Notes: generated from the letters alone by a model not told the origin. Positions 1-9,872 are shown, counted from the first letter of the stretch. The stretch: 64,000 bases of DNA from Streptococcus mitis B6 (GCF_000027165.1 NC_013853.1:620001-684000), one strand, 5' to 3'. Translations and numbers: made by a program.

Positions 1-41
1 GAAATGTGCTAAACTAGAGGGAGTGGATTATCGCCATTGAT

Positions 42-248
42 TTAGGCTTCCTGATTTCCAATCAGGGCGCGAGTTGGGCAATTTTTAACAGCCTCTAAGA
101 CGTCCTGACTAGGAGCAATTTCTTTTTCCAGTTGATCAGGATTATCGTAAAAACGCACGATTCCATTATCGTGGTAATCAAATAAATCAGAATAAGTTTG
201 GCAAAGCCCACAGGCGATACATCGTTCAGGTATAAGTGTGATTTTCAT
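42..248 (-). CDS. ferredoxin, single 4Fe-4S cluster
   Basis: Small acidic electron carrier of 68 residues. Three clustered cysteines (CIACGLC) near residues 10-16 and a distal Cys-Pro (KNCPTRAL) are the usual ligands for one [4Fe-4S] cluster in soluble bacterial ferredoxins. The reading frame extends 29 codons further upstream, but that extension is hydrophobic and runs into the neighbouring promoter, so the start MKITLIPERC is chosen. No SD is visible; a -10 hexamer ends 6 nt before the ATG, implying a leaderless mRNA. It is divergent from the LysM gene. The redox partner is unknown. Confidence 0.92.
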   Translation of the reverse strand: MKITLIPERCIACGLCQTYSDLFDYHDNGIVRFYDNPDQLEKEIAPSQDVLEAVKNCPTRALIGNQEA

Positions 249-254
249 ATTTAT

Positions 255-283
255 ATTGTAATAAGAAAAGTAAAAAAAAACAA
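255..283 (-). promoter_or_regulatory. promoter of ferredoxin gene, leaderless type
   Basis: On the minus strand TTGTTT is followed after 17 bp by TACAAT, and only 6 nt separate the hexamer from the ATG. The -35 overlaps the SD region of the divergent LysM gene. Confidence 0.5.
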
Positions 284-293
284 GGAGTAAGGT

Positions 294-776
294 ATGGCAA
301 AAGAACCGTGGCAAGAAGATATTTATGAAAATCAAGAAGAAACAAGATCAGAACGTCGTAAGAGAACTCAAGGTAGAGATGTAGTGGCCAATCGTGTCTT
401 GACGATCCTAGCCAGTATTTTCTTTGTAATTGTGGTGGTGATGATTATTGTTCTGATCTATCTATCATCGGGTGGGAGTAATCGCACAGTAGCCTTGAAA
501 GATTTTCATGATTCTGATGCAAATGTAGTACAGATTTCATCTTCTAGTAGTTCAGAGCAGGCATCTTCTAGTTCAGAGGATAAGGAAGAATCATCCAGTA
601 ACTCAGAACATTCAACAGATCCAGAAGGGACGACAAAAGTCCTAGCTGGAGAAGGAGAAGCGGCCATTGCAGCTCGTGCTGGAATCTCCATTGCACAGTT
701 AGAAGCCTTAAATCCTGGACACATGGCTACAGGGTCTTGGTTTGCTAATCCAGGTGATGTTGTCAAAATAAAATAG
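294..776 (+). CDS. single-pass membrane protein with C-terminal LysM domain
   Basis: 160 residues. A charged cytoplasmic N-terminus (1-34) is followed by one membrane helix (about 35-57), a long serine/glutamate-rich linker (about 80-108) and a C-terminal LysM-like domain (about 114-160, with AALAxRAGIS-like and NPG elements). LysM domains bind N-acetylglucosamine in peptidoglycan, so a cell-wall-facing role is likely. SD AAGGAG precedes the start. It lies 8 bp before cmk and is probably co-transcribed. The biological role is not known to me. Confidence 0.9.
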   Translation: MAKEPWQEDIYENQEETRSERRKRTQGRDVVANRVLTILASIFFVIVVVMIIVLIYLSSGGSNRTVALKDFHDSDANVVQISSSSSSEQASSSSEDKEESSSNSEHSTDPEGTTKVLAGEGEAAIAARAGISIAQLEALNPGHMATGSWFANPGDVVKIK

Positions 777-784
777 GAGTTGAT

Positions 785-1462
785 ATGAAAACAATTCAAA
801 TTGCTATTGACGGCCCTGCTTCAAGTGGTAAGAGTACGGTCGCAAAGATTATTGCTAAAGACTTTGGATACACCTACCTAGATACAGGTGCTATGTATCG
901 TGCAGCGACTTATATGGCTCTTAAGAACCAATTAGGAGTTGAACAAGTCGAAGCACTTCTAGCCTTGTTGGACCAGCATCCAATCAGTTTTGGACGCTCA
1001 GAAACTGGAGACCAGCTTGTCTTTGTAGGAGATGTGGATATTACCCATCCTATCCGTGAAAATGAAGTGACCAATCATGTTTCTGCTATTGCAGCAATTC
1101 CTGAAGTGCGTGAGAAACTAGTTTCCCTTCAACAAGAGATTGCCCAGCAAGGTGGGATTGTCATGGACGGTCGCGATATTGGGACTGTTGTATTGCCACA
1201 AGCAGAATTGAAAATTTTCCTAGTAGCTTCGGTAGATGAACGAGCAGAGCGCCGTTACAAGGAAAATATGCCCAAGGGAATTGAAGCAGACCTTGAAACC
1301 CTAAAAGAGGAAATTGCTGCGCGTGACTACAAGGATAGTCATCGTGAGACTTCGCCTCTCAAACAAGCAGAGGATGCTGTCTATCTTGATACAACTGGCT
1401 TGAACATTCAAGAAGTAGTTGAAAAAATCAAAGCAGAAGCTGAAAAAAGAATGCAGATGTAG
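785..1462 (+). CDS. cmk: cytidylate kinase
   Basis: Phosphorylates CMP and dCMP with ATP in the cytoplasm for nucleotide salvage and DNA/RNA precursor supply. 225 residues is normal for the bacterial enzyme. The P-loop GPASSGKST lies at residues 10-18, the DTGAMYR motif at about 37-43, and the family signature [10 protein letters not shown] is mid-protein. SD TAGGAG sits 5 nt before the ATG. It follows the LysM gene closely and is closed by a hairpin terminator, so the two form a short operon. Confidence 0.97.
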   Translation: MKTIQIAIDGPASSGKSTVAKIIAKDFGYTYLDTGAMYRAATYMALKNQLGVEQVEALLALLDQHPISFGRSETGDQLVFVGDVDITHPIRENEVTNHVSAIAAIPEVREKLVSLQQEIAQQGGIVMDGRDIGTVVLPQAELKIFLVASVDERAERRYKENMPKGIEADLETLKEEIAARDYKDSHRETSPLKQAEDAVYLDTTGLNIQEVVEKIKAEAEKRMQM

Positions 1463-1492
1463 AAAAGCCGATAGATTGATATCGGTTTTTTT
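1463..1492 (+). terminator. terminator after cmk
   Basis: Inverted repeat CCGATA / TATCGG, extended by A:T pairs, followed directly by a run of seven T. Confidence 0.85.
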
Positions 1493-1498
1493 CTATAT

Positions 1499-1527
1499 TT
1501 GTCAAAATGCTGATTTTAGGGTATAAT
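1499..1527 (+). promoter_or_regulatory. promoter for YjdM/PhnA-type gene
   Basis: TTGTCA, 17-bp spacer, TATAAT. The ATG is about 60 nt downstream with its own SD, so this is a normally led mRNA. Confidence 0.7.
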
Positions 1528-1586
1528 AGTTGCTGTTCGAGAAATTTTGATTTTCAAAGAATAGTGAATGTTTATAAGGAGAAATC

Positions 1587-1925
1587 ATGAACAACTTACC
1601 AAATTGCCCAAAATGTAATTCAGAGTATGTCTACGAAGACGGTGCCCTACTGGTTTGCCCAGAGTGTGCTCATGAGTGGAATCCTGCTGAAGTTGCAGAT
1701 GTAGAAGAGGGCCTTGTTGCTATCGATGCCAACGGGAATAAATTGGCTGACGGTGATACTATAACCCTCATCAAGGATTTGAAAGTAAAAGGTGCGCCAA
1801 AAGATTTGAAACAAGGGACGCGCGTGAAAAATATCCGCATCGTAGAAGGCGACCACAATATCGACTGTAAAATTGATGGTTTTGGTGCCATGAAACTCAA
1901 ATCAGAGTTTGTGAAGAAAATTTAA
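1587..1925 (+). CDS. YjdM/PhnA-family zinc-ribbon protein
   Basis: 112 residues. The N-terminal zinc ribbon has C7-x2-C10 and C24-x2-C27 (CPKC, CPEC), followed by a small beta-rich domain ending in [11 protein letters not shown], as in PhnA/YjdM proteins. Despite the historical phosphonate name there are no phosphonate genes nearby, so that role should not be assumed. SD AGGAG sits upstream. The next gene starts 2 bp after the stop, suggesting translational coupling. Confidence 0.9.
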   Translation: MNNLPNCPKCNSEYVYEDGALLVCPECAHEWNPAEVADVEEGLVAIDANGNKLADGDTITLIKDLKVKGAPKDLKQGTRVKNIRIVEGDHNIDCKIDGFGAMKLKSEFVKKI

Positions 1926-1927
1926 GC

Positions 1928-2557
1928 ATGTCAAAACACTATAAACTTGTATTTTATAGCCGTATCTTCTTGTTTCTAGCGGCTTTTACGGGAGTTTATC
2001 TTGAAATCGCCAAGCATGGTGGATTTGGGATGCTTCTCTATTACACGGTTCTGTCCAACCTCTTAGTAGCGATTTTTACGCTCTATCTCCTAAAGGTTAT
2101 GAGCCGTTTAGGTGAAAACTGGCAAAGGCCAAGTCTCTTGCGCTTAAAAGGTGGGGTCACCATGAGTATCATGATTACCTGTGTGATTTACCATTTCCTC
2201 TTAGCGCCTATTGCGACTAATTTCTATACTCTAGAAAATTTCCTTTGCCACTATATCGTTCCCCTCTGGTTTTTAGCGGATACCCTCTTTTTTGACAAAC
2301 AGGGTCAATACAAGATTTGGGATCCAATTGTGTGGACGATTTTACCCTTGCTTTATATGATTTTTGCTCTTTTTAATGGCTTGGTATTGAAACTTGATGT
2401 TCCTAATTCTAAGGTCAGTCCCTTCCCTTACTTCTTTTTGAATGTAAACAAGGGTTGGGATGTCGTGTTCAAGTGGTGTCTGATTATCTTTGTTGCCTAT
2501 ATGGTGGCAGGATTTATCTTCTATTTTATCAAGCAAATCAAGAGAAAGTCATCCTAA
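1928..2557 (+). CDS. Pr6Pr-type six-helix membrane protein
   Basis: 209 residues with about six hydrophobic segments spread over the whole length. The N-terminal FTxLSNLL-like stretch (YYTVLSNLLVAIF) and the general pattern match Pr6Pr-family integral membrane proteins, whose function is unknown. There is little SD; it is probably translated by coupling to the preceding zinc-ribbon gene 2 bp upstream. The stop codon TAA is also the first bases of a BOX repeat. Confidence 0.82.
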   Translation: MSKHYKLVFYSRIFLFLAAFTGVYLEIAKHGGFGMLLYYTVLSNLLVAIFTLYLLKVMSRLGENWQRPSLLRLKGGVTMSIMITCVIYHFLLAPIATNFYTLENFLCHYIVPLWFLADTLFFDKQGQYKIWDPIVWTILPLLYMIFALFNGLVLKLDVPNSKVSPFPYFFLNVNKGWDVVFKWCLIIFVAYMVAGFIFYFIKQIKRKSS

Positions 2558-2662
2558 TACTCTTCGAAAATCAAATTCAAACCACGTCAGTTTCGCCTTG
2601 CCGTACTCAAGTACAGCCTGCGGCTAGCTTCCTAGTTTGCTCTTTGATTTTCATTGAGTATA
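2557..2662 (-). repeat. BOX element, A-C form without boxB
   Basis: 106 bp. Read on the minus strand it starts with boxA (ATACTCAATGAAAATCAAAG) and ends with boxC (GATTTTCGAAGAGTAT), with no boxB between. It is almost the same copy as the element at 7637-7742. It abuts the preceding stop codon. Confidence 0.9.
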
Positions 2663-2791
2663 AGACACAAGGGATTCATTTTCGAGTTTAAGAAGGAGTC
2701 TATACACCAAAGAGGCTTCTTCTTTTCTTGCCTGCTTGTTTGATGACTATTAAAAAAGTAGAAGATTAAGAGAAATATAGAAAGAGATTTC

Positions 2792-3943
2792 ATGAAACAA
2801 TTTTTAGAACGGGCCAGTATTTTGGCTCTCTCCCTCGTTTTGATTACATCCTTTTCCATTTCGAGTGCCCTGCCAGCTATGTTTGACTATTATCAAGGCT
2901 ATCCTAAGGAACAAATTGAGCTCTTGGCGAGCTTGCCATCCTTTGGAATCATGATTATGTTATTATTAAATGGTTTCTTAGAAAAAATATTTCCTGAGCG
3001 CTTACAGATCAGTTTGGGATTGCTGATTTTATCACTAAGTGGAACGGCTCCCTTTTGGTATCAAGCCTATCCCTTTGTCTTTGGAACACGGATTCTCTTT
3101 GGTTTGGGTGTTGGGATGATCAATGCCAAGGCCATTTCTATTATCAGTGAACGTTATCAAGGAAAAACACGAATTCAGATGCTAGGGCTACGCGGTTCTG
3201 CAGAGGTCGTTGGGGCTTCTCTCATTACCTTGGCAGTCGGCCAATTGTTGGGCTTCGGTTGGACAGCTACCTTCCTAGCCTATAGTGCTGGATTTTTGGT
3301 ACTGACCCTTTATCTGCTCTTTGTCCCTTATGGAAAGGAAAAGAAAGAAGTCAAGAAAAAAGCGAAGGAAGTAAGTCGCTTAACTAGAGAAATGAAAGGC
3401 TTGATTTTTATCCTAGCTATCGAAGCGGCAGTTGTAGTTTGTACCAATACGGCTATTACCATTCGTATTCCAAGTTTGATGGTGGAAAGAGGACTGGGAG
3501 ATGCCCAGTTATCTAGTTTTGTTCTTAGTGTCATGCAGTTGATAGGGATTGTGGCTGGGGTGAGTTTCTCTTTCTTGATTTCTATCTTTAAAGAGAAACT
3601 GCTCCTATGGTCCGGTATTACCTTTGGCCTAGGGCAAATTGTGATTGCCTTGTCTCCATCCTTGTGGGTGGTAGTGGCAGGAAGTATTCTGGCTGGCTTT
3701 GCCTACAGTGTAGCCTTGACGACAGTTTTTCAACTTGTCTCTGAAAGAATTCCAGCTAAACTCCTCAATCAAGCAACTTCATTTGCTGTATTAGGCTGTA
3801 GTTTTGGAGCCTTTACGACCCCATTTGTTCTAGGTGCGATTGGCTTGATGACTCACAATGGGATGTTGGTATTTGCTATCTTAGGATCTTGGTTAATTGT
3901 AACCTCTATCTTTGTCATGTACCTACTTCAAAAGAGAGCTTAG
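2792..3943 (+). CDS. MFS transporter
   Basis: 383 residues with about 12 transmembrane helices in two halves separated by a lysine-rich cytoplasmic loop (around residues 185-200, KEKKEVKKKAKEV), the classic major-facilitator layout. It belongs to the compact, cyanate/NimT-like size class. The substrate cannot be told from sequence. The start is supported by a purine-rich AGAAAGAG at suitable spacing. It is preceded by a BOX element, a weak hairpin and no obvious strong promoter, and followed by a terminator overlapping its stop. Confidence 0.88.
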   Translation: MKQFLERASILALSLVLITSFSISSALPAMFDYYQGYPKEQIELLASLPSFGIMIMLLLNGFLEKIFPERLQISLGLLILSLSGTAPFWYQAYPFVFGTRILFGLGVGMINAKAISIISERYQGKTRIQMLGLRGSAEVVGASLITLAVGQLLGFGWTATFLAYSAGFLVLTLYLLFVPYGKEKKEVKKKAKEVSRLTREMKGLIFILAIEAAVVVCTNTAITIRIPSLMVERGLGDAQLSSFVLSVMQLIGIVAGVSFSFLISIFKEKLLLWSGITFGLGQIVIALSPSLWVVVAGSILAGFAYSVALTTVFQLVSERIPAKLLNQATSFAVLGCSFGAFTTPFVLGAIGLMTHNGMLVFAILGSWLIVTSIFVMYLLQKRA

Positions 3944-3969
3944 GATTGGTTTCCTAAGTTTTTCTTTTT
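3939..3969 (+). terminator. terminator overlapping the MFS stop codon
   Basis: Stem CTTAGGA / TCCTAAG followed by TTTTTCTTTTT. The left arm includes the TAG stop codon. Confidence 0.85.
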
Positions 3970-4007
3970 GTGAATTTTGTACCCAGACAATAGTTGTTTT
4001 AGAATCT

Positions 4008-4035
4008 TGTTTACAGACTATTTTCTTGATAAAAT
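4008..4035 (+). promoter_or_regulatory. truA promoter, leaderless type
   Basis: TTGTTT, 16-bp spacer, extended -10 TGATAAAAT. The ATG is 7 nt after the hexamer. Confidence 0.5.
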
Positions 4036-4042
4036 AGAAGTT

Positions 4043-4792
4043 ATGACGAGATATAAAGCAACTATTTCCTATGATGGTTACGCCTTTGCTGGTTTTCAGC
4101 GCCAGCCCCATGCGCGTAGTGTTCAGGAAGAAATTGAAAAAACCTTGACCAGGTTAAATAAAGAGCAAGCTATTACTGTTCACGGTGCTGGTAGGACAGA
4201 TAGTGGGGTTCATGCCCTGGGACAGGTTATTCATTTTGACCTGCCTTATCAAATGGATGAGGAGAAGCTCCGTTTTGCTCTAGACACTCAGTCCCCTGAA
4301 GATATTGATGTGATTTCGATTGAGCTTGTGGCGGATGATTTTCATTGCCGTTATACCAAGCACAGCAAGACCTATGAGTTTATCGTGGATAGAGGACGTC
4401 CCAAAAATCCTATGCGCCGTCACTATGCCACCCACTTTCCTTATCCGCTTGATGTGGAACGGATGCGGGAGGCTATCAAAAAATTAGAAGGCACTCATGA
4501 TTTCACCGGCTTTACAGCATCTGGGACTAGTGTAGAGGATAAGGTTCGCACCATCACAGAAGCTAGTTTAACAGTTGATGAGACAGGTCAGTTTTTGACC
4601 TTTACCTTTTCAGGAAATGGTTTCTTGTATAAGCAGATTCGCAATATGGTGGGGACACTACTCAAAATCGGCAATAACCGCATGCCAGTAGAGCAGATTG
4701 ACCTCATCTTGGAGAAGAAGGACAGGCAACTTGCAGGTCCCACTGCAGCACCAAATGGTTTATATTTAAAGGAGATTCGTTATGAAGAATAA
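4043..4792 (+). CDS. truA: tRNA pseudouridine(38-40) synthase
   Basis: Isomerises uridines 38-40 in tRNA anticodon stems to pseudouridine. 249 residues, normal length. The catalytic loop GRTDSGVHA lies at residues 50-58 with the active-site aspartate D53; further family motifs are [16 protein letters not shown] and [13 protein letters not shown]. The start [12 protein letters not shown] is preferred to an in-frame extension that spans the promoter. The 3' end overlaps thiD by 11 bp, so truA, thiD and the ECF gene form an operon. Confidence 0.97.
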   Translation: MTRYKATISYDGYAFAGFQRQPHARSVQEEIEKTLTRLNKEQAITVHGAGRTDSGVHALGQVIHFDLPYQMDEEKLRFALDTQSPEDIDVISIELVADDFHCRYTKHSKTYEFIVDRGRPKNPMRRHYATHFPYPLDVERMREAIKKLEGTHDFTGFTASGTSVEDKVRTITEASLTVDETGQFLTFTFSGNGFLYKQIRNMVGTLLKIGNNRMPVEQIDLILEKKDRQLAGPTAAPNGLYLKEIRYEE

Positions 4793-5555
4793 TCGCATTT
4801 TAGCACTTTCTGGAAATGATATTTTTAGTGGTGGTGGTTTGTCCGCGGATTTGGCTACTTATACCTTGAACGGCTTGCATGGCTTTGTAGCAGTGACTTG
4901 TTTGACAGCTTTAACAGAAAAGGGCTTTGAAGTCTTTCCAACTGACGATACCATTTTTCAACATGAATTAGATAGCTTGCGTGATGTGGAGTTTGGGGGA
5001 ATTAAGATTGGTCTTCTCCCTACTGTCAGTGTGGCTGAGAAGGCATTGGACTTTATCAAGCAACGCCCAGGAGTGCCTGTGGTTCTGGATCCTGTCTTGG
5101 TCTGCAAGGAAACGCACGACGTAGCAGTTAGTGAACTCTGCCAAGAGTTGATTCGCTTTTTTCCTCATGTCAGTGTGATTACACCTAATCTTCCTGAAGC
5201 AGAATTATTGGCAGGTCAGGAAATTAAAACCTTGGAAGACATGAAAACTGCAGCTCAGAAATTACATGACTTAGGCGCGCCAGCAGTCATTATCAAGGGA
5301 GGCAATCGCCTTAGTCAGGACAAGGCTGTAGATGTCTTTTATGATGGACAAAACTTTACAGTCCTAGAAAATCCTGTTATCCAAGGGCAAAATGCTGGTG
5401 CAGGTTGTACCTTTGCCTCTAGCATTGCCAGTCACTTGGTTAAAGGTGATGAACTTTTACCAGCAGTAGAAAGCTCTAAGGCTTTCGTTTATCGTGCTAT
5501 TGCACAAGCAGATCAGTATGGAGTAAGACAATATGAAGCAAACCAAAACAACTAA
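4782..5555 (+). CDS. thiD: ThiD/PdxK-type hydroxymethylpyrimidine or pyridoxine kinase
   Basis: Ribokinase-fold kinase of 257 residues. The N-terminal [13 protein letters not shown] resembles the substrate-binding start of ThiD/PdxK proteins; [12 protein letters not shown] (about 132-143) and NAGAGCTF (204-211) form the phosphate-binding region. A cysteine replaces the usual catalytic aspartate there, as in HMP/pyridoxal kinases of this type. In streptococci such proteins may act on pyridoxine rather than HMP, and no thi genes are seen here. It overlaps both truA (11 bp) and the downstream ECF gene (23 bp). Confidence 0.88.
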   Translation: MKNNRILALSGNDIFSGGGLSADLATYTLNGLHGFVAVTCLTALTEKGFEVFPTDDTIFQHELDSLRDVEFGGIKIGLLPTVSVAEKALDFIKQRPGVPVVLDPVLVCKETHDVAVSELCQELIRFFPHVSVITPNLPEAELLAGQEIKTLEDMKTAAQKLHDLGAPAVIIKGGNRLSQDKAVDVFYDGQNFTVLENPVIQGQNAGAGCTFASSIASHLVKGDELLPAVESSKAFVYRAIAQADQYGVRQYEANQNN

Positions 5556-5994
5556 AATCGCCCTTGTATCCCTATTAACCGCCCTCTCTGTGGTTCTAGG
5601 TTATTTCTTAAAAATTCCAACACCGACAGGCATTCTAACTCTTTTAGATGCGGGTGTCTTCTTCGCGGCCTTCTACTTTGGTAGTCGTGAAGGGGCTGTA
5701 GTCGGAGGACTAGCAGGTTTCTTGATTGACCTCTTATCAGGCTATCCTCAGTGGATGTTATTTAGCTTGGTCAACCATGGCTTGCAGGGATTTTTCGCAG
5801 GATTTAAAGGAAAAACTCAGTGGTTAGGCCTTATCTTAGCAACGATTGCCATGGTAGGGGGTTACGCCTTGGGTTCTACATTGATGAATGGCTGGGCTGC
5901 AGCCCTACCAGAAATCCTACCGAATTTCATGCAAAATATGGTAGGGATGATTGTAGGATTTATTCTTAGTCAAAGTATCAAGAAGATTAAGTAA
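5533..5994 (+). CDS. ECF transporter substrate-binding (S) component
   Basis: 153 residues and about five to six membrane helices, with the layout of energy-coupling-factor S components: basic N-terminus with helix ([19 protein letters not shown]), glycine-rich mid helices and a FxxGxxxGFxxGLxxDLL-like stretch. It would dock onto a shared EcfAAT module encoded elsewhere. Translational overlap with the vitamin kinase suggests the cargo is that kinase's substrate, either a pyrimidine (HMP) or vitamin B6. Which of the two cannot be decided here. Confidence 0.88.
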   Translation: MKQTKTTKIALVSLLTALSVVLGYFLKIPTPTGILTLLDAGVFFAAFYFGSREGAVVGGLAGFLIDLLSGYPQWMLFSLVNHGLQGFFAGFKGKTQWLGLILATIAMVGGYALGSTLMNGWAAALPEILPNFMQNMVGMIVGFILSQSIKKIK

Positions 5995-6134
5995 TACTCT
6001 TTGAAAATCTCTTCAAACCATGTCAGCTTCACCTTGCCGTAGATATGGTTACTGACTTCGTCAGTTCTATTCACAACCTCAAAACAGTGTTTTGAGCAAC
6101 CTGCGGCTAGCTTCCTAATTTGCACTAGTATAAA
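5993..6134 (-). repeat. BOX element, A-B-C form with clipped boxA
   Basis: On the minus strand boxC, one boxB and most of boxA are recognisable, but the outer end of boxA (the CAATGAAAATCAAAG part) is missing. It abuts the stop codon of the ECF gene. Confidence 0.85.
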
Positions 6135-6163
6135 GAGGCTGAGTCAAAAGTCTTTCAAATAAG

Positions 6164-6210
6164 AAAAACGCATAGTATCAGGTCTTGAAACCTTGATACT
6201 ATGCGTTTTA
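6164..6210. terminator. long hairpin, SPRITE-like terminator element
   Basis: AAAACGCATAGTATCA..GGT pairs with ACC..TTGATACTATGCGTTTT, with one bulged base and a 6-nt loop. Long self-complementary stems ending in A/T tracts fit the SPRITE class of pneumococcal repeats, though I recall that family only in outline. It can terminate both the ECF operon and leftward pepQ. Confidence 0.6.
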
Positions 6211-6224
6211 TTGTGGGAAGATTT

Positions 6225-6422
6225 TATACTCTTCGAAAATCTCTTCAAACCGCGTCAACGTCGCCTTGCCGTAGATATGGTTACTGACTTCGTCAGTTCT
6301 ATCCACAACCTCAAAACAGTGTTTTGAGCTGACTTCATCAGTCTTATCTACAACCTCAAAACATTGTTTTTAGCAACCTGCGGCTAGTTTCCTAGTTTGC
6401 TCTTTGATTTTCATTGAGTATT
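6225..6422 (-). repeat. BOX element with two boxB copies
   Basis: Minus-strand order A-B-B-C. The second boxB carries several substitutions (TTAAAAACAATG in place of the usual loop). It ends about 10 bp from the stop codon of pepQ. Confidence 0.9.
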
Positions 6423-6431
6423 AGATGAATA

Positions 6432-7514
6432 TTAATCAAAATAAAGCAAGTCTTTGCTGGTGCTTGTAAAGAGGTCAAAGCCATCCTTGGTAACAACACC
6501 GCAGTCTTCAATACGAACACCGACTTTACCAGGGATATAGATACCTGGTTCAACAGAGAAGCACATGCCTTCTTCGATGACCATGTCGTTTCCTTCCATG
6601 ATAGATGGGAATTCGTGAACATCCATACCGATACCGTGACCGAGACGGTGGTTGAAGTACTCACCGTAACCAGCTTTTTCGATGACCTCACGGGCAGCGC
6701 GATCCACTTCATGGGCAGTCACACCCGGCTTAATAAAGTCAAGAGCAGCTTGTTGGGCTTCAAGAGTCAAGTTGTAAATATCTTTCTTGAATTGGTCAGG
6801 TTTACCGACTGCGACTGTACGAGTCATATCTGAAGCATAGCCGTTGACCAGAACACCAAGGTCAAAGAGGAGAAGAGCATCATTTTCAACCTTATTCGCT
6901 GCTGGGATGCCGTGTGGATTTGCAGCATTATCACCAGTCAAGACCATGGTATCAAAGCTCATTTCATAACCTTCACGTTTCATGGCAAAGTCGATTTGAG
7001 CGATAATATCTGTCTCAGTCTTATCAAGAGAAATATTGTCAAAACCAACCTTAACAGCTTTGTCCGCATAGAGACCTGCAACCATCATTTTTTGCACTTC
7101 ATCAGCTGATTTGATGAGGCGCATGCGTTGGATACGAGGAGTGAGGTTGTCAAACTCAGCAGTTTCAAAAACGGTTTTCAAGCCATGGTATTTGGTCAAG
7201 ATGAGATTGTCAAACTCAACAGCAACACGTTTGAAGTCAAGTTGTGGAAGAGCATGTTTCATTTTTTGCCATGGATTTTCAGAATCCACATAGCCCACAA
7301 CTGGGAAGGAAACAGTGCTACTTGCACGTTCAACCTCAAGGGCTGGGACAAAGAGGAGGGGTTCCTGATCTGCTAGGACAAAAAGGAACATTTGGCGTTC
7401 ATGGGGATCACTGTAAAAGCCAGTGAGGTAATTGATTGTGACGGGGTCAGATACGACAGCGACGTCTAGTTTTTCTGATTCAAGATATGTTACGATTTGT
7501 TGTAATTTAGACAT
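6432..7514 (-). CDS. pepQ: Xaa-Pro dipeptidase, M24 family
   Basis: Cleaves X-Pro dipeptides in the cytoplasm, the last step of casein/peptide use. 360 residues. A creatinase N-terminal domain (about 1-130) precedes a pita-bread catalytic domain with all five expected dinuclear-metal ligands: D218, D229, H293, E322 and E336 in LFDLG, ASDMTRT, LGHGIGMD, SVEPGIY and RIEDC. SD AAGG precedes the ATG. It is monocistronic on the minus strand between two BOX elements. Confidence 0.97.
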   Translation of the reverse strand: MSKLQQIVTYLESEKLDVAVVSDPVTINYLTGFYSDPHERQMFLFVLADQEPLLFVPALEVERASSTVSFPVVGYVDSENPWQKMKHALPQLDFKRVAVEFDNLILTKYHGLKTVFETAEFDNLTPRIQRMRLIKSADEVQKMMVAGLYADKAVKVGFDNISLDKTETDIIAQIDFAMKREGYEMSFDTMVLTGDNAANPHGIPAANKVENDALLLFDLGVLVNGYASDMTRTVAVGKPDQFKKDIYNLTLEAQQAALDFIKPGVTAHEVDRAAREVIEKAGYGEYFNHRLGHGIGMDVHEFPSIMEGNDMVIEEGMCFSVEPGIYIPGKVGVRIEDCGVVTKDGFDLFTSTSKDLLYFD

Positions 7515-7590
7515 ATGCTACCTTCTTTCTACCCCTCTATTTTGGCAAAAAATGAGAGAAAATGCAAGGGAGAAGGGTAAAAGAATAGAT

Positions 7591-7622
7591 AAAAAGAACT
7601 CCGACAAGATGTGGAGTTCTTT
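7591..7622 (-). terminator. terminator of murT-gatD
   Basis: On the minus strand AAAGAACTCC / GGAGTTCTTT with a 10-nt loop, then TTATCTATT. A BOX element lies between it and gatD. Confidence 0.75.
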
Positions 7623-7636
7623 GATATAATTTTTCT

Positions 7637-7742
7637 TATACTCTTCGAAAATCAAATTCAAACCACGTCAGCGTCGCCTTACCGTACTCAAGTACAGCCT
7701 TCGGCTAGCTTCCTAGTTTGCTCTTTGATTTTCATTGAGTAT
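7637..7742 (-). repeat. BOX element, A-C form without boxB
   Basis: 106 bp, nearly identical to the element at 2557-2662, including the ACTCAAGTACAGCC junction that replaces boxB. Confidence 0.9.
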
Positions 7743-7746
7743 TAAT

Positions 7747-8529
7747 TTATGAAAAGTCTGCCTTGCTTTTCACATCGCTGTATTCCTCAGCGATTTCTTG
7801 GCTGAGAATGTCCTCATAAGCAGGGAGTTGAATGTCCTGACCATATTTCTTCTTAAGGGCAGTAGTGACTAGGCGATAAGCTAGATTGGCATTACGAGAG
7901 AGGATAGGGCCGTGGAAGTAAGAACCAAAGACATTCTTATAATGAACCCCTTCGCCGACTTTTTCTTCGTTGTTTCCATTTCCATAGACAACCTGTCCTA
8001 GTGGTTTTTGGTCATTTGAGAGGAAGGTACGGCCCTGATGATTTTCAAAACCATAGTAGGTTTCATCGAAATCTTCATTATGAATCTTGATGTCCCCGAT
8101 AAAACGGTTATTGGTCTGGTTGAGCGTGTAGTGGCCCATGACCCCTAGTCCTTCGATGCGTTTGCCTGAAGCTTCAACATAATATTGACCCAATAGTTGG
8201 AAACCACCACAGATAGCGAGAACTACACCGTCGTTTTGGATGTAGTTATCAATGCTTTCTTTTTTAGCAGGTAGATCGTCTGCAATAATACTTTGTTCAA
8301 AGTCTTGACCGCCACCGAAAAAGACAATGTCGTAGTAATTTTCATCAAAATCATCATGAAGTGAAACGATGTCAATGGTCACATGGGCTCCCAGTTTTTC
8401 AGCCACATACTTGAGCATGAGGATGTTTCCATTGTCCCCATAGGTATTCATGAGGTTACCGTAGAGGTGGGCAATGTTGAGCTGATAGGGGTAATTTCCA
8501 GCTTTTGAGGAAAGTGAAGTATAAACCAT
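7747..8529 (-). CDS. gatD: lipid II isoglutaminyl synthase, glutaminase subunit
   Basis: Class I glutamine amidotransferase subunit that supplies ammonia to MurT for amidating the D-glutamate of lipid II, needed for efficient cross-linking. 260 residues. The nucleophile elbow [10 protein letters not shown] contains C107 and the partner histidine is H206 in [10 protein letters not shown]. Its ATG shares one base with the murT stop (TAATG), giving tight translational coupling in the order murT-gatD. Confidence 0.96.
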   Translation of the reverse strand: MVYTSLSSKAGNYPYQLNIAHLYGNLMNTYGDNGNILMLKYVAEKLGAHVTIDIVSLHDDFDENYYDIVFFGGGQDFEQSIIADDLPAKKESIDNYIQNDGVVLAICGGFQLLGQYYVEASGKRIEGLGVMGHYTLNQTNNRFIGDIKIHNEDFDETYYGFENHQGRTFLSNDQKPLGQVVYGNGNNEEKVGEGVHYKNVFGSYFHGPILSRNANLAYRLVTTALKKKYGQDIQLPAYEDILSQEIAEEYSDVKSKADFS

Positions 8530-9872
8530 TAGTTCATCTCCTTTCTAACAATCTGACGACTAGCCAGCAGTTCGCGGAATTCAAGCATAGCAGTATAGGT
8601 AGCCAAGATATAGGCATGCTTGCAGTCTTGGTTTTCAATGGTTTTAAGAACTTGTTCCAGATTACTTGTCTCAGTAATTTTATCAGCTGGATAGCCAGTT
8701 ACTCGTAGACGACGAGCGATTTCAGAATGGCGAACACCGCCAGCATTGATTTCAGGAATGTCCATGTCAGTAATTTGTTCAAAATCAGCATCCCAGATCC
8801 AGCTAGTATCAATTCCATCAGCATAGTTGGCATTAAGAAGAACAGATAGACTAAATGGATAAGGTGCTAGTTTAATCATCTCGATAGCTTGGGTCGCACC
8901 GACTGGATTTTTAATCAAGACGAGGGTACATTCCTTATTACCAATATGGAAGGTTTCTTGGCGTCCAAAGACAGCACGGCTCTTATCAAATCCCTGCTTG
9001 ATGAGTTGCGAATCTGCACCAAGGAAACGGGCGATAGCAACCGCAGCTAGGGCGTTGTAGATATTGTAGAGACCACCGATTTGAATACCGTATTCTTGTC
9101 CGTCAATGACAAAGCGAGAGCGATTGTTGGTTAACTCAACCAGTTCTGTCAAGCGATAGTCTAATTCAGGACGTTTACATTCGCAACCTTCACAGATATA
9201 GGCACCCAAGTTTGCATAGGTATTGTGCTCGTATTTGAGGATACCTTGACAGTCAGGACAGAGAATCCCTTCTGTATTGTAGTGAGCCAGTTGGGCGGGG
9301 CCTTTCTCCAAGTCAAAACCAAAATACTGTACGGGATTTGGGATAGCTGGCTTGTAGAAAAGCGGACTGTCTCCATTAAGAAGAACAGTGGCAGTAGGCA
9401 CCTTACGAATAGCATCCAAAATCATCTTGTAAGTTGTGTAAATCTCACCATAGCGGTCCATCTGGTCACGGAAGATATTGGTGATAACAAATAAGCTTGG
9501 CTGGATATAGTCACAGATACGAGATAGACTGGCTTCATCGATTTCTAGAACGGCAATATTTTTACCAGTTTTAGACGATTTGGCAGTTAAGAAGGTCGTT
9601 GCGATCCCTGTAATCATGTTGGCACCGCTTGGGTTGGTCAGAACTTGACCATAAACCTCTTTTAAAATGCCGACAGTGAGGGCAGTTGTCAAGGTTTTCC
9701 CGTTGGTTCCAGTGACCACGACAATCTCGTAGTTCTTAGCTAGGTGTTGTAAAATATCTTTATCAAATTGAAGGGCGAGTTTTCCTGGGAGCGTACTTCC
9801 ACGGCCAAGACGGCTTAAAACGAAGTGGGAAGAACGCCCAGCAAGAAGGCCCAAAGTAGTTTTTAATTTCAT
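8529..9872 (-). CDS. murT: lipid II isoglutaminyl synthase, Mur-ligase subunit
   Basis: ATP-dependent Mur-ligase-like partner of GatD, acting on lipid II at the cytoplasmic membrane. 447 residues. The P-loop GTNGKT is at 55-60, a family-typical zinc ribbon carries C205, C208, C227 and C230, and the C-terminal domain is the MurT type. No SD precedes the ATG; instead an extended -10 (TGATATAAT) ends 6 nt before it. Such a layout points to a leaderless mRNA for this cell-wall gene pair. Confidence 0.96.
   Translation of the reverse strand: MKLKTTLGLLAGRSSHFVLSRLGRGSTLPGKLALQFDKDILQHLAKNYEIVVVTGTNGKTLTTALTVGILKEVYGQVLTNPSGANMITGIATTFLTAKSSKTGKNIAVLEIDEASLSRICDYIQPSLFVITNIFRDQMDRYGEIYTTYKMILDAIRKVPTATVLLNGDSPLFYKPAIPNPVQYFGFDLEKGPAQLAHYNTEGILCPDCQGILKYEHNTYANLGAYICEGCECKRPELDYRLTELVELTNNRSRFVIDGQEYGIQIGGLYNIYNALAAVAIARFLGADSQLIKQGFDKSRAVFGRQETFHIGNKECTLVLIKNPVGATQAIEMIKLAPYPFSLSVLLNANYADGIDTSWIWDADFEQITDMDIPEINAGGVRHSEIARRLRVTGYPADKITETSNLEQVLKTIENQDCKHAYILATYTAMLEFRELLASRQIVRKEMN

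Noticed and set aside
42..335. Longer ferredoxin with hydrophobic N-terminal extension
   Set aside because: The extension runs through the promoter and into the SD of the divergent gene, and ferredoxins of this type start at MKIT.
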